From: Bufo bufo
Lineage: Eukaryota > Chordata > Amphibia > Anura > Bufonidae
NCBI RefSeq assembly: GCF_905171765.1
Contig: NC_053392.1
Span: 503,236,556-503,300,555, forward strand
Length of the DNA: 64,000 bases
Direction of reading: 5' to 3'
The translations under genes were made by a program, and so were the position numbers. The notes beneath the pieces were generated by a model. That model saw nothing but the letters and a program-made list of their open reading frames with translations, did no database searches and was not told the DNA's origin. Position 1 is the stretch's first letter, and each line of letters starts with the position of its first letter. Below are positions 43,331-54,812 of the stretch, one piece after another.

Positions 43331-43637
43331 GTGAAACTAGCATATGAGATAGACTCATTATATGCAAAGTGAGATATTTCAAGACTTAATTTGTTATAAT
43401 TTGGATGATTATGGCTTACAGTTTATGAAACCCCAAAGTCACAATTTTGAGGTACCCTTTGCTCAGGGGATATGGATTAATTAGCTGACTACTGTAGAGT
43501 GTGATACTTTGAGCCTAGAATATTGAACCTTTTCACAAAATTCAAATTTTAAGCTGCATTATTGCAATTCCTTTTAATTTGCATGACTGAAATAAATGGA
43601 CTTTTGCACGATATTCAAATGTTTTGAGTTCCACCTG
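43331..43637. mobile_element. Short non-autonomous Tc1 element
   Basis: Left GGTGAAACTAGCATATGAGA, right end GTTTTGAGTTCCACCTG then TA. It shares CATGCAAAG/ATGCAAAGTGAGATATTTC, GGATGATTATGGCTTACAG and AACCTTTTCACAA blocks with the terminal parts of 54182-56256. It is made of the two ends of that family. Confidence 0.8.
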
Positions 43638-43656
43638 TATATTCCCAAGTACCTCT

Positions 43657-44979
43657 TGTGAGGAATGTGGAATTATGATCTAATGCCAGCCATGATCTAA
43701 TTCCAGTCATTTGCTGTCAGATAGCAGAGAGAGTGAACTCCGCAGGGGTCCTGGCTTCAAGCAGGCCACATGTGTACAAATTCACACCTCACTCAGCCAG
43801 CACAGAGGCAAACTAATACTACAGGGAAAAAAACCTGTAGCGGGTCTCAGCCAATACCCAGATCAATCAAATCCATCAGACATCATGGAACCGGGGATTC
43901 ATAAGGAATCAGGAATTGCCCATCCATCACAGGCATAAACCAGTTATATATCTGCGACCCTGGGGTCAAGACGAACATGCCCATAGTCGTAGTTTGGAGG
44001 TCAGGTGTCGGGAAGGGGAGATACAGAGATCTCCCGCAGGAACCTAATAACGGCGCAATGTTTGGTCTCCACCTGTAGCTGGAACCCAGGCGGACCTGTT
44101 GGTCCCAGAACCATCTCCCTGTGACCTTCTGGTCTGGAGTTATGGGCCCTAATGGGTTTTGTGGGTCTTTGGGTACCAGAACCAGCAAGGAGGAGTGGAC
44201 TCCCCCCAGAGGCAGGGAGGGGAGTGACCGACTACAGGTGAAAAGGCCCATGCAGGCCAGAGGCCAGAGTCTTTCTCTGAAGGGGGTCACATCGAGTACT
44301 GTGTTTGGAAGGACTGTGGACAAACTGCTGACATCACTGCCCCCATGTGACTACAGCCAAGCATTACAGCACCCCAGAACTCATTGTAACCCAAAGGACT
44401 ACTCATCCATCTGGTAACTGACCCTTGCTCTGTTTAACTCTGTTGTATCATATCACCTGTATTTGCACATCCGACCACTGTATTCTCTGTTTATATTGTG
44501 TATTGTCTGGTGCGCCCTTAAGGCAATTAAATATATCATTTAATCTTGTGCTGTCCTTGTATCTCGATCATGAATCCCCACGTCCGTGTTTCAGCATAGT
44601 TATATGCTACTGCAGGTTAGTTTCTCACCCTATATAATCCCGTTAGCGGACCAGGCTTATATCAAACAAGGAACTGGTGGCAGTCTACTGGGCTGAGAAA
44701 TCTCTGTATCACTAGGGCAGTGAAAAGGCTCTCTCAGCTTGTCAGGGTTATGAGCGAATGTGGAGTTATGCCGGAGGCCACGTAGACCACCGTCCCTCAC
44801 CCCTATGGCTCTCTGTGCCTGTGTGGACAGGAGGCGTCTGTGTAAACTGTATCAAGCTGACCTTACGGGCTCCCACAGAGGGCGTAATGTCATGTCTTGG
44901 AAACCAGTGACTAAACCGTATCTCGTGGGCTCGACGTAGTTGACGTCAGGCGGGGCCGCAAGGTGCGGTATTCGTCACA
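43657..44979 (+). repeat. 5' LTR
   Basis: 1323 bp, TG...CA. By eye it differs from the 3' LTR at roughly 7% of sites in the first 200 bases, so the insertion is not recent. An ATTAAA polyadenylation-type word is at 44526-44531. Confidence 0.92.
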
Positions 44980-44985
44980 TATTAG

Positions 44986-45003
44986 TGGCAGCAAAGTGGG
45001 ATC
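44986..45003 (+). other. Primer-binding site candidate
   Basis: TGGCAGCAAAGTGGGATC lies 6 bases after the 5' LTR. The TGGCAGC and GTGGGAT parts resemble the 3' end of tRNA-Leu, a primer used by related elements. The assignment is tentative. Confidence 0.5.
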
Positions 45004-45172
45004 GAGATACTAGTGCGTGTGAGTGTTGGACCCATACTCCCAGACAATAAAGACTACCAGCAGTAGCTTTTGCCGCTGGAGTCTTAAGATCAGCTCTACA
45101 CTAGACAGTCTGAGTTCAAATACAATAAGGTATGTGTGTGCATCAGGTTGCATTCGGTGTCAGTGATCATCC

Positions 45173-46336
45173 ATGGCAATGATGGTCAGTATCACAAGAA
45201 GCAAGGCTAAGGAGATGGCCGATGCTATGACTAGTGGCGGGGAGGACGCAGTCCAGATACGGGGCCAAGAGGAGGTGGAAGGAAACTTTCTTCAAGGCGA
45301 GGGGGAGCACAGCCAAAGCTCCCAAGGAGCCAGTTGCTAGCGGTCAGGCACTCCACCTGCCCATTCCCCCAGCCAGGCAGGCTCGGCTGCTCTCCTACAA
45401 GCTGCCCTGGACCGCCTCGAAGCCAGAGACCAGACTGCCTACGAGATCCTCATGGCAGCTGCAGAATGTCACGAGCAAGCCGAACGGGAGCACCAACTGC
45501 ATGTGCTCCAGCTCCAACTCCAGTTGCCCACCCCAGCCAGATGGGAGTCTTCAGAGATCCGGATTCCAAAACTACGGGTGGAGGACTTCCCCCTGCTGGA
45601 CAAAGATGGGGACTTAGACACCTTCTTGCTGGCGTTTGAGACAGCCTGCCATCAGCACCAGCTGCTGGAGGACCATTGGGTCCGATTCCTAACGCCACAT
45701 CTCAGGGGAAAAGCCCTGGAAATTTTCGGGTACCTGCCCAGCGAGACCATCCTGAGCTATGAGGACATCAAGCAGGCTCTGGTCCTGCAGTATAACTTGA
45801 CCCCTGAGATGTACCGGAAGAAGCTCTGGAGTTTTCAGCAGAGCCCTACCCAGAACTGGGCCGATCACATGAGGGCCTTGCTGAGAGCGGTCGACCAATG
45901 GACCACAGGATTGGAGCTCACCAACGTCCAGCAGCTGAAGGAACTCATCGCCACAGAGCAGCAGTATTTGTGTAATTGCCCGGAGGACCTCCAGCAGTAC
46001 CTCCGTGACCGGAAGCCAAAGGGGGCCTCCGCCACAGCAACCCTGGCCGATGAGTACACCAACAACAGGACTTCAGAGGCCCGGAAACCTGTCGGCTGGA
46101 GAGGGGGTAAGACGCACGCTGCACCTGCTGTCCCTTCCCCTAGGCCCAAGTGGGCACAGAACCCTGCTTCACTTTCCACGTTGGTGGGGGAACCCCGACT
46201 TTGCCACCTGTGTAAGCAGCCAGGACACTTCAAGGCCATGTGTCCGCAGCGCCTGAGGGACCCGTCCCAGTCATTGACACGGAAACCATCCACTGTGTTG
46301 TGCCACCGTGGGCCAGGCTGTGGCAATGGGACTTAG
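45173..46336 (+). pseudogene. gag: gag with SCAN-like domain and zinc knuckle
   Basis: The likely start is ATG 45173 (MAMMVSITRSKAKEMADAMT). A TAG at 45338-45340 breaks it after 55 codons, and the same frame then runs to 46336. Coiled-coil-like N-terminal part (AEREHQLHVLQLQLQL). SCAN-like region at about 45800-46070 (KKLWSFQQSP, NVQQLKELIATEQQYL, PEDLQQYLRD, LADEY). One CCHC knuckle CHLCKQPGHFKAMC at about 46202-46243 for RNA binding. Family knowledge: the SCAN domain of vertebrate zinc-finger proteins came from Gmr1-like gag. The protein would form the capsid. Confidence 0.85.
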
Positions 46337-46745
46337 AGACATCGGCGCTGAGATAACTCTGGTACGGCCTAAACTGGTGGCACCGCACGATTTATTGTCT
46401 GGGAGATCCCTTACTGTCTCCGGGATAGGGGGAGTAGAACCGGCACTGCCCGTCGCCAACGTCTATTTGGACTGGGGCGCTGGCAGAGGAGTAAGGGAGG
46501 TGGGGGTATCCTCAAATATCCCTGCCAGTGTTTTACTGGGGACGGACTTGGGGCGGCTTGTGTCTAAGTATGTGGCCACTGACACCTCAAGGTTCGGTCC
46601 CCCAGAAGGTGATGCCATGTCCACCCCTGTTGGTACTGATAATGTACATAACATGCCTGTTAATGGTGATGTGGGGGATGTAATGTGTGCCTCTTCCCTC
46701 AGTGGGGAGGGGGTCATTCACGCTAGCTGTGCTGAGGCCCCATAG
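46308..46745 (+). pseudogene. Retropepsin-like protease
   Basis: Frame +1 relative to gag, overlapping its last 29 bases. LRDIGAEITLVRPKLV at about 46329-46376 is the active-site motif, but the expected D-T/S-G is DIG, so the catalytic threonine is lost. VLLGTDLG further on fits the second half of the fold. Residues after about 46580 are a low-similarity linker leading to a stop at 46743-46745. Confidence 0.7.
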
Positions 46746-47230
46746 TGTGGCCAGCAAGAATACTGGTACCTGTTATCCTCAGGTCTGGCTACTGAGGGGA
46801 CAAGCAGAGGGCAGACAGCTGCGGAGGAGGAGGATGCAAATGAGCTCAGGGCTGTCCCAGGAGAAGTAGGGCTCCCAGGTAAAGCCTCAGTGCAGGGTTC
46901 CTCCACAACCGGAATGTCAGAGGGCCAGGTTAGTCTATCTGGACTGGCGACTTGGTCGGAAGCTGAGGGGAAGCAGGCACGACCAACAGTGGCAGCGGAC
47001 ATAGCTGCTGTCACATGCAGTGGGAGTGCTGGGGGTCTAGGGGCCCCTCATGGGTCTGATGGCTTTCCCCCTTCTGATCAAGTGGCTGCCAAGTCAGATG
47101 GAGGACGGGGACCTGACAGAGGACGTGGCAGTCTCGTCTATTCTGGTCACGTCCAGTCAGGGGTTTCAGGCGGCGTTAGTGGCTGACGCCAGCCTGAATG
47201 CTCTCAAGGAGCAGGAGGCACAGCTTTCCT
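46746..47230 (+). other. Protease-integrase linker, decayed
   Basis: No conserved domain seen; open frames are short. Probably the spacer of the original polyprotein. Confidence 0.4.
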
Positions 47231-48467
47231 GAGACTCAGACCTCAAGCGGGCGGTCTGGGACCAAGGACGGCTGTACCGGATCACGGTCCTGCCGGGCTC
47301 ACCGGAGGCGTGGCCTAGGGACCAACAGCTAGTGGTACCCTATCCGTTCAGGCCGGAGTTGTTGCGGGTTGCGCATGAGATTTGATGGCTGGACACCTAG
47401 GGGTCACTATGACAAAGGCCAGATTAGCCCAGTATTTCTACTGGCCAAAGATGGGGGCCGATGTGGTTGCCTACTGCCGTTCATGTGATGCCTTTCAGCG
47501 GGTGGGGCTGTGCCCCAAAGCCCCACTGGTAACGCTGCCCATAATTGAAGAGCCTTTCAGGAGGGTGGCGGTGGATCTGATTGGACTGCTGTCCATTCCC
47601 AGCAGCTCCGGGAAATGCTTCATATTTACGGTAGCAGATTATGCCACTCGTTACCCAGAAGTGGTAGCCTTGTCATCCATTCGGGCCGACAAGGTGGCCA
47701 CCGCCTTGCTGGATATTTTCTCCAGAGTGGGCTTTCCCCAGGAAATGCTCACCGACCGGGGGACCCAGTTCATGTCGCAATTGATGGAGTCCCTCTGTAG
47801 ACAGATGCAGGTGCAACATCTGGTGACCAGCCCGTACCACCCACAGACCAATGGCCTGTGCGAACAGTTTAATGTAACCTTAAAGCAGATGCTTAAGATG
47901 TTGGCGTGACTTGGAGCGGTACCTGCCACACCTGCTGTTCGCTTACAGGGAGGTCCCACAGGCCTGAACAGGGTTCTCCCCCTTCGAGCTCATGTACGGG
48001 CGACGTGTGCGGGGGCCCCTGGCTCTGGTGAAAGAGGCCTGGGAGGGAGATGTAGACATCCCTGTAATGTCGGACATGGAGTATGTCATGCACTTCGGGA
48101 CAAGATGCAGGCCTTGTCGCAGCTGGTGCACGATAATATGGAGCGAGCCCAGGCCGACCAGAAGCTATGGTACTACCAGAACGCTTGTGAGAGGACCTAC
48201 CAGGTGGGTCAAAAGGTATGGGTACTGGTCCCCATACCTCAGGACAAGCTTCAGGTGGCCTGGGAAGGCCCGAACCTTGTGCACCAGCGACTCAACGCCG
48301 TAACATACCTGGTCACCCTGGACCACGCCCGGGGAAGGCGGAAGGCCTTCCATGTGAACATGATGAAGGCACATCATGAGAGGGAGGGAGGCATGTGCCC
48401 TCCCTGTATGCAACCTTCTAGAAGAGGGGGAGGAGGAGACCCTCCTGGACATGCTTGCACAGGTTAA
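47231..48467 (+). pseudogene. Integrase, located upstream of RT
   Basis: N-terminal zinc-binding part spans a frame break near 47380: His in VAHE, His in GHLG, then CRSCDAF. Core domain at 47560-47890 with Asp in VDLIG, Asp in TDRGTQF and Glu in GLCEQFN (DDE triad retained). Stops follow at 47907-47909 and about 47966. The C-terminal part continues in another frame at 48105-48467 (YQVGQKVWVLVP, LQVAWEGPN, VTYLVTL, FHVNMMKAHH). Broken in at least three places, but all three catalytic residues are visible. Confidence 0.85.
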
Positions 48468-48591
48468 GGCGGATGGGTCCATCGAGAATGTGGAGGTGGG
48501 CCAACAGCTCTTGAAGGGCCAACGGTCCCAGCTGTGGGCCACCCTTCACCCCTTCTGGGAGTTGTTCAGCAACTAGCCTGGAAGGAGAGAG

Positions 48592-49256
48592 TTGGCCGTC
48601 CATCATGTGGACACCGGGGATCACCCCCCAATCCAGCGTTCAGCATATCGGGTTTCCTTGGAGGTGCAGCAGCACTTTCACCAGGAGATTGACGAAACGC
48701 TGAAGCTGGGGGTCATCCAAGCATCCAACAGCGCTTGGACTTTGCCTGTGGTCCTCGTCCCAAAGAAGGACCGGACCACCCGGTTCTGCATGTACTACAG
48801 ATGACTCAACGCTGTCAAGGTCACCGATGCGTACCCAATGCCAAGCATCGATGACCTGCTCGATCACTTGGCCGGAGCCAAGTACTTGACCATCATGGAT
48901 CTGAGCCGGGGGTATTGGCAAATTACCATGACCCGTGAGGCGCGGGAACGCTCTGCCTTTATCACCCACTTCGGATTGTACACTGCCACTTCACTGTGAT
49001 GCCGTTCAGCATGAAGAATGCCCCTGCCACCTTTCAGCAGATAGTCAACAAGCTGCCTAAGGGACTTGAAGGGTACGCGGCCGCATGCCTGGATGACATT
49101 GCCATCTTCAGTCCCACATGGGAGGATCACCTAGAGCACCTGACGCAGGTGCTCGGGCGGATCCGCCAGGCAGGATTGACCATAAAGCCGGAAAAGTGCC
49201 AGCTGGGCATCAGCGAGGTCCACTACCTGGGGCACCGGGTAGGCGGGGGGCCATGA
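48592..49256 (+). pseudogene. Reverse transcriptase
   Basis: Motifs in order: HHVDTGDHPPIQ, SNSAWTLPVVLVPKKD, FCMYYR followed by a TGA, LNAVKVTDAYPMP, LTIMDLSRGYWQI, then a frame change near 48985, MKNAPATFQQ, CLDDIAIFS (the catalytic YLDD has become CLDD), YLGHRVG. The TGA stands where an arginine codon CGA is expected, which fits CpG decay. At least two indels. Confidence 0.88.
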
Positions 49257-49950
49257 AGCCAGAGCCCGGGAAAGTGGATGCCATCGCATCCTGGCCCACT
49301 CCCAAGACCAAGAAACAGGTAGTGTCCTTCCTGGGCACCGCCGGGTACTATAGGAGGTTCGTCCCCCATTATAGTAGCCTGGCGAAGCCCTTGACGGACC
49401 TCACCAAGAAGAAGCTGCCCTTCACAGTCGATTGGACAAACTACTGCAAAACGGCCTACCAGGCGCTGAAGGCCACCCTCTCAAGCTTTCCTGTATTACA
49501 AATAGCCGACTTCACGCGGCCGTTTATAGTACCGACCGACGCCAGTGATTTTGGCCTCGGTGCCGTGCTCAGCCAGGTCGACACTACGGGCCAGGAACAA
49601 CCCGTTTTGTACCTGAGTCGGAAGCTCCTGCCGAGGGAGGTGGCCTAATCCACGATGGAGAAGGAGTGTCTGGCAATTGTCTGGGCACTGCAACGTTTGC
49701 AGCCGTACTTATACAGATGCCACTTCACCGTGGAGATGGACCACAATCCCCTCAGCTGGTTAAACACCATGTCAGGAACGAATGGGAGGTTGCTACGCTA
49801 GAACCTCGCTCTCCAGAAGTATCACTTTACCATTCGCCACAGGAAGGGCCATGACCACGGGAACGCCCACGGGCTATCTCGGCAAGGAGAGGATGCGGAT
49901 GGACACACGTGCGAACACAGTAATGTGCTGCCGTCTAGCGCTCTCTAAAG
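49253..49950 (+). pseudogene. RNase H and end of pol
   Basis: Connection domain (SFLGTAGYYRRFVPHYS, AKPLTDLTKK) then RNase H: TDASDFGLGAVLSQ, stop TAA at 49646-49648, EKECLAIVWALQ, DHNPLSWLN, stop TAG near 49798-49800, FTIRHRKGHDHGNAHGLSR. One reading frame with two stops. No integrase follows, which confirms the unusual gene order. Confidence 0.88.
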
Positions 49951-49958
49951 GGGGGAAG
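49947..49958 (+). other. Polypurine tract
   Basis: AAAGGGGGGAAG directly before the 3' LTR; this primes plus-strand DNA synthesis in LTR elements. Confidence 0.85.
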
Positions 49959-51295
49959 TGTGAGGAATGTGGAATTATGATCTAATGCCAGCCATGATCT
50001 AATTCCAGCCATTTGCTGTCAGATAGCAGAGGGAGTGAACTCCACAGGGGTCCTAGCTTCAAGCAGGCCACATGTGTACAAATTCACACCTCACTCAGCC
50101 AGCACGGAGGCCAACTCATACTACAGGAAAACCCCCCTGTAGGGGGTTTCAGCCATTACCGAGACCAATCAAATCCATCAGACATCATGGAACCGGGGAT
50201 TCATAAGGAATTATGAATTGGCCGTCCATAACAGGCATAAACCAGTTATATATCTGCGACCCTGGGGCCAAGACAGACATGCCCCTGGTCATAGTTTGGG
50301 GTTCAGGTGCAGGGAAGGGGAGATACAGAGATCTCCCCGGATGGGACCTAATAACGGCGCCATGTTTGGTCTTCACCTGTAGCCGGGACCCCGGTGAACC
50401 CGTTGGTCCCAGAACCATCTCCCTGTGACCTTCCGATCTGGAGCTATGGGCCCTAATGGGTTTTGTGGGTCTTTGGGTACCAGGACCAGCAAGGAGGAGT
50501 GGACAGAGGAAGTGGACAGAGGAAGGGAGGGGAGTGGCCGACTACAGGTGAAAAGGCCCAAGCAGGCCAGAGGCCAGGGTCTTTCTCTGAAGGGGGTCAC
50601 ATCGAGTACTATGTTTGGAGGGACTGTGGACAAACTGCTGACATCACTGCCCCCATGTGACTACAGCCAAGCATTACGGCACCCCGGAACTCATCGTAAC
50701 CCAAAAGACTACTCATCCATCTGGTAACTGACCCTTGCTCTGTTTAACTCTGTTGTATCATACCACCTGTATTTGCACATCCGACCACTGTATATACAGT
50801 ATTCTGTGTATATCGTGTATTGTCTAGTGCGCCCTTAAGGCAATTAAATATATAATTTAATCTTGTGCTGTCCTTGTATCTCGATCACGAATGCCCACGT
50901 CCGTGTTTCAGCATGGTTATATGCTACAGCAGGTTGGTTTCTCACCCTATATAATCCCGTTAGCGGACCAGGCTTATATCAAACGAGGAACTGGTGGCAG
51001 TCTACTGGGCTGAGAAATCTCTGTTTCGCTGGGGCAGTGAAAAGGCTTTCTCAGCTTGTCAGGGTTGTGAGGAGTGTGGAGTTACGCCGGAGGCCGCGTA
51101 GACCACGGTCCCTCACTCCCCTGCCTCTATGTGCCCACGTGGACAGGAGGCGTCTGTGTAAACTGTATCAAGCTGACCTTACGTGCTCCCAGGGAGGGCG
51201 TAACGTCACATCTTGGAAACCAGTGACTAAACCGTATCTCGTGGGCTCAATGTAGTTGATGTCAGGCGGGGCCGTGAGATGCGGTATTCGTCACA
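49959..51295 (+). repeat. 3' LTR
   Basis: 1337 bp, starts TGTGAGGAATG, ends TTCGTCACA. Nearly collinear with the 5' LTR, with scattered substitutions and small indels. Confidence 0.92.
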
Positions 51296-51300
51296 CCTTT

Positions 51301-51857
51301 CATTAGTTATAATGGCTTGTTTTGTCTAAGGAGCAATCATTAGGAGAAATAAAATGGCTGTCCTATTAGTACACACAAAACCTGTCCTAATCACACTAGA
51401 CGACAAGTTACTTCACAACACTGAGCTAAAGAGCTGCCTCATCCTTCTCTCCTTGTCAGGAATGATGATCCTGTATACAGCTGATAAGACCTTCAGCTGA
51501 ATCTCCGTAGTAATGGAGTTCATGAAGAGACATGACGTACAGGGAAGATAGACAGGGCAGACTGTGGTAATGTGGGGCTATGGTAATGGAGACTGCATAC
51601 AAGTGCTGCTGCTCATTACCCACATTCCCACCTCCTCTCTCTACTTCATGTCTCCTCATGAACTCCATTCACTGTATTCAGGATCATAATCCCTGACAAG
51701 TAGGAGAGGAGGATGAGGCTGCTCTTTACCTCAGTGCTGTGAAGTAACTTGTTCTGCTGTATGATTAGGACAGGTTATGTGTGTACTAATAGGACGGCGG
51801 CCATTTTATTTCTCCTAATGATTGCTCCACAGAGAAAACTAGCCATTATAACCAATG
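51301..51857. mobile_element. Palindromic MITE, 557 bp
   Basis: Ends CATTAGTTATAATGGCT and AGCCATTATAACCAATG. The arms share AATCATTAGGAGAAATAAAA, AGTACACACA, CAGGATCAT and AACTCCATT words, inverted. It lies between the LTR element and the Tc1 remnant. Confidence 0.85.
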
Positions 51858-52388
51858 TAGTGGAGATGAGTGGTACCCGGTGGGGTCTTCTGCTGTTGTA
51901 GCCCATCCACCTCAAGGTTGTGCGTGTTGTGGCTTCACAAATGCTTTGCTGCATACCTCGGTTGTAACGAGTGGTTATTTCAGTCAACGTTGCTCTTCTA
52001 TCAGCTTGAATCAGTCGGCCCATTCTCCTCTGACCTCTAGCATCCACAAGGCATTTTTGCCCACAGGACTGCCGCATACTGGATGTTTTTTCCCTTTTCA
52101 CACCATTCTTTTTAAACCCTAGAAATGGTTGTGCGTGAAAATCCCAGTAACTGAGCAGATTGTGAAATACTCAGACCGGCCCGTCTGGCACCAACAGCCA
52201 TGCCACGCTCAAAATTGCTTAAATCACCTTTCTTTCTCATTCTGACATTCAGTTTGGAGTTCAGGAGATTGTCTTGACCAGGACCATCCCCCTAAATGCA
52301 TTGAAGAAACTGCCATGTGATTGGTTGACTAGATAATTGGATTAATGAGAAATAGAACAGGTGTTCCTAATAATTCTTTAGGTGAGTG
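51858..52388 (-). mobile_element. Tc1-like element, one half only
   Basis: Minus strand end CACTCACCTAAAGAATTATT then TA (52389-52390). The transposase start follows. The other half is missing at the junction with the palindromic MITE at 51857. Confidence 0.88.
51861..52240 (-). pseudogene. Tc1 transposase, N-terminal half
   Basis: ATG at 52238-52240 (MRKKGDLSNFERG) with the DNA-binding helix-turn-helix (SISQSAQLLGFSRTTI). A stop follows near 52115 and the frame then changes. The second part reads CLVDARGQRRMGRLI and TLTEITTRYN in another frame, so there is at least one indel. No catalytic domain is left. Confidence 0.85.
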
Positions 52389-52390
52389 TA

Positions 52391-52480
52391 TATACGGTAT
52401 TACATAATTATGTAATACTGTATATATATTGATTATATATATGGTATTACATCATTATGTAATACCGTATATATAATCAA
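52391..52480. repeat. AT-rich double hairpin
   Basis: TACGGTATTACATAATTATG and its inverse occur twice in tandem (about 52394-52424 and 52443-52473), separated by TATATATTGATTATATATA. Confidence 0.8.
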
Positions 52481-53742
52481 TGCAAATCCTTACTTTTTTT
52501 TATCTTACTTATATCATAAATAAATAAATATTGATGCAGCAGAATCGATTTTATCTTTTAACAGTTTTTTATGCATCACGATAAGATACTTCCATGCATA
52601 ATACATTATAATACCATGATAAATTACAAGCCCAGCTCTGCTGCACCAACAAGCTCATCCCTCTAAATCATTTTTTTTTTAAACTAATTGTCCTCTTTTG
52701 ACCCTAATATAAAGATTTATGAATCTTCTCACTAATATAATAATATCCCACGTGCATGTAGTAGACAAATGAGATGGCTAGAAATACATATAAATGGAGA
52801 CCATGGTTAAACAATAGATAATATTCCTTTCTTCACGCTGCTACAAAAGCATTAAAGGGAAGGTTGTTATGACACCAGCTCTTATTACAGTATCACTTGG
52901 ACCTATACTTCACACGTTGCACAGTTAGGACAATGTTTTTTGTATAAATAGTCATCTGTTCTAGTATCTGAGCTCATCTGGAATCCTGTCACTAACACAT
53001 TATGCTGCATATTTTAAGCTCCCAAAGATTTGGAGAGGAAACACCCAGAAACTTGTTTGCTATTCAGACTACAGAAAACCTGACGTTCAGGCAAGACACA
53101 CCTCCACTTATAATCAAGTCCTCCTGTACTTCAAACATTCCTTTCACCTATCATATGGAACCACCCAGTCTATTTTTGACCTACTGTGACATGAGATTAC
53201 ACTGGTAACAATCAGCAGTAACCATGAGACCAGTCATTTTTTAAGTATTACTGCATCACAAGTGGTCATGTTCCCATTGAAAAAAAAGAAACAAATAGCT
53301 GACAGACAGAACTGATCAGTCATGACATCAATGGCTTCTGATGTAATGAACTTTGTAATAGCGTAGGGAACAGGACAACATCGTACACTGCTGAGGATGA
53401 GTCACTCATCTGAGGCTCATACATTTTAGTTTTTTTAGAATTGAAAAAATTTAAAGACTGTATATCTTTGGGACTCATCAATCAATCATCAATCATCATT
53501 TTGGGTGTGTTGCTGGCCAATGCAAGCAGATTGCATCTACTGTGTGTAGCCAGCATAATTGGGGGCATCTAATGAAAAGATTAGATGGTCCACTGACTTG
53601 CTGAGAGGACAGTCAGCTTATAAATACAAAATTAGCTCCTATATAATAGATACACCCCTGAGACTCAACTATAATATACCTCCAATATATTCCCTTGGAC
53701 TAAATCTCAAAAAAATCATACACAAAATTATGGTAATAATCA
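52481..53742. other. Unassigned region
   Basis: No gene or repeat recognised; AT-rich with short random frames. Confidence 0.5.
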
Positions 53743-54005
53743 ATGCTGTGGCTTGGTGATTAGCACTAGTGCCTTGCAGCGCTGGGGTCCCAGGTTAGAC
53801 TCAGACCAAGGACAACATCTGCATGGAGTTTGTATGTGTCTCCCCGTGTTTGGGTGGGTTTTCTCCGGGTTCTCTGGTTTACTCCCACACTCCAAAGACA
53901 TACTGATAGGGAAGTGTGAACCCCATTGGGGACAGCTTGATGCTAATGTCTGTAAAGGGCTGCGGAATATAGCAGTGCTATATAATAGCATAAAATAAAT
54001 AAATA
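53743..54005 (+). repeat. V-SINE-type SINE
   Basis: tRNA-derived head with an A-box-like GTGGCTTGGTGATTAGCAC at 53748 and a B-box-like GGTTAGACTC at 53793, both degraded. Then GGACAACATCTGCATGG, the conserved central block (CTCCCCGTGTTTG, GTGGGTTTTCTCCGGG, CACTCCAAAGACATACTG) and an AAAT-repeat tail. Other copies are at 21318-21530 and 62670-62880 on the minus strand. Confidence 0.88.
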
Positions 54006-54499
54006 ACCCAAAATTATCTTTATTAATACAACACAAATATCCATCCTCAAAAATCAGAATACACTAAACACAAAAAAAAGGACCCTACATCAATGAAAGG
54101 TATAGGCCATTATTTTCAGTTACAAAAAAAATAAAAATGACTATGCTCGGTTGTAAGAAATAACATACGCCTTATATTGTACAGGTGAAACTCGAAAAAT
54201 TTGAATATTGTGGAAAAGTTCATTTATTTCAGTAATGCAACTTAAAAGGTGAAACTAATATATATGATTGACTCATTACATGCAAAGCGAGATATTTCAA
54301 GCCTTTATTTGTTAAAATTTGGATGATTATGGCTTACAGCTTATGAAAACCCCAAAGTCACAATCTCAGAAAATTAGAATATTGTGAAAAGGTTCAATAT
54401 TCTAGGCTCAAAGTGTCACACTCTAGTCAGCTAATTAATCCATAACACCTGCAAAGGGTTCCTGAGCCTTCAAATTGTCTCTCAGTCTGGTTCAGTAGG

Positions 54500-54812
54500 A
54501 ATCACAATCGACCGTGTGAAGCCCGTGCTGTGGACCGCAACAATGCACGGGCACCAACCGTGGCCCAGCCGCATGGGGATCGCGGACCCATTCACTTGAA
54601 TGGGTCTGCGATCCGTCCGTTCGGCAAAAAGATAGAGCAAGTTCTATCTTTTTGCGGTGCGGAGGCACGGAACGGAGCCCCAGGAAGCACGCCGTAGTGT
54701 TCCGTGCTTCCGTTCCGCATCTCCGAATTTGCGGACCCATTGAAGTGAATGGGTCCGCATCCGTGATGCAGAATGCACACGGAACAGTGCCCGTGTATTG
54801 CGGATCCCAAAG
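54500..54812. mobile_element. GC-rich MITE nested in Tc1
   Basis: Inverted words CCCATTCACTTGAATGGGT, AAAGATAGAACTTGC-like pair and TTTGCGGACCCATTG. The family resembles 55877-56202 (TGCGGACC words). The exact ends are unclear. It replaces the transposase start codon region. Confidence 0.65.

Larger units (their letters stand above)
43657..51295 (+). mobile_element. Gmr1-like LTR retrotransposon, decayed (7.6 kb)
   Basis: LTRs at 43657-44979 and 49959-51295 start TGTGAGGAATG and end TTCGTCACA. Flanks CCTCT and CCTTT fit a 5-bp duplication with one change. The gene order read from the sequence is gag (SCAN-like plus zinc knuckle), protease, integrase, reverse transcriptase, RNase H. Integrase before RT is the reverse of most Ty3/Gypsy elements and is known from the Gmr1-like group. 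All frames carry stops or indels, so it is not autonomous. Confidence 0.92.

Noticed and set aside
44121..44417. 98-codon frame in the 5' LTR, with a counterpart at 50425-50727
   Set aside because: It lies inside an LTR, the copies differ by indels, and no domain is visible. Treated as chance.
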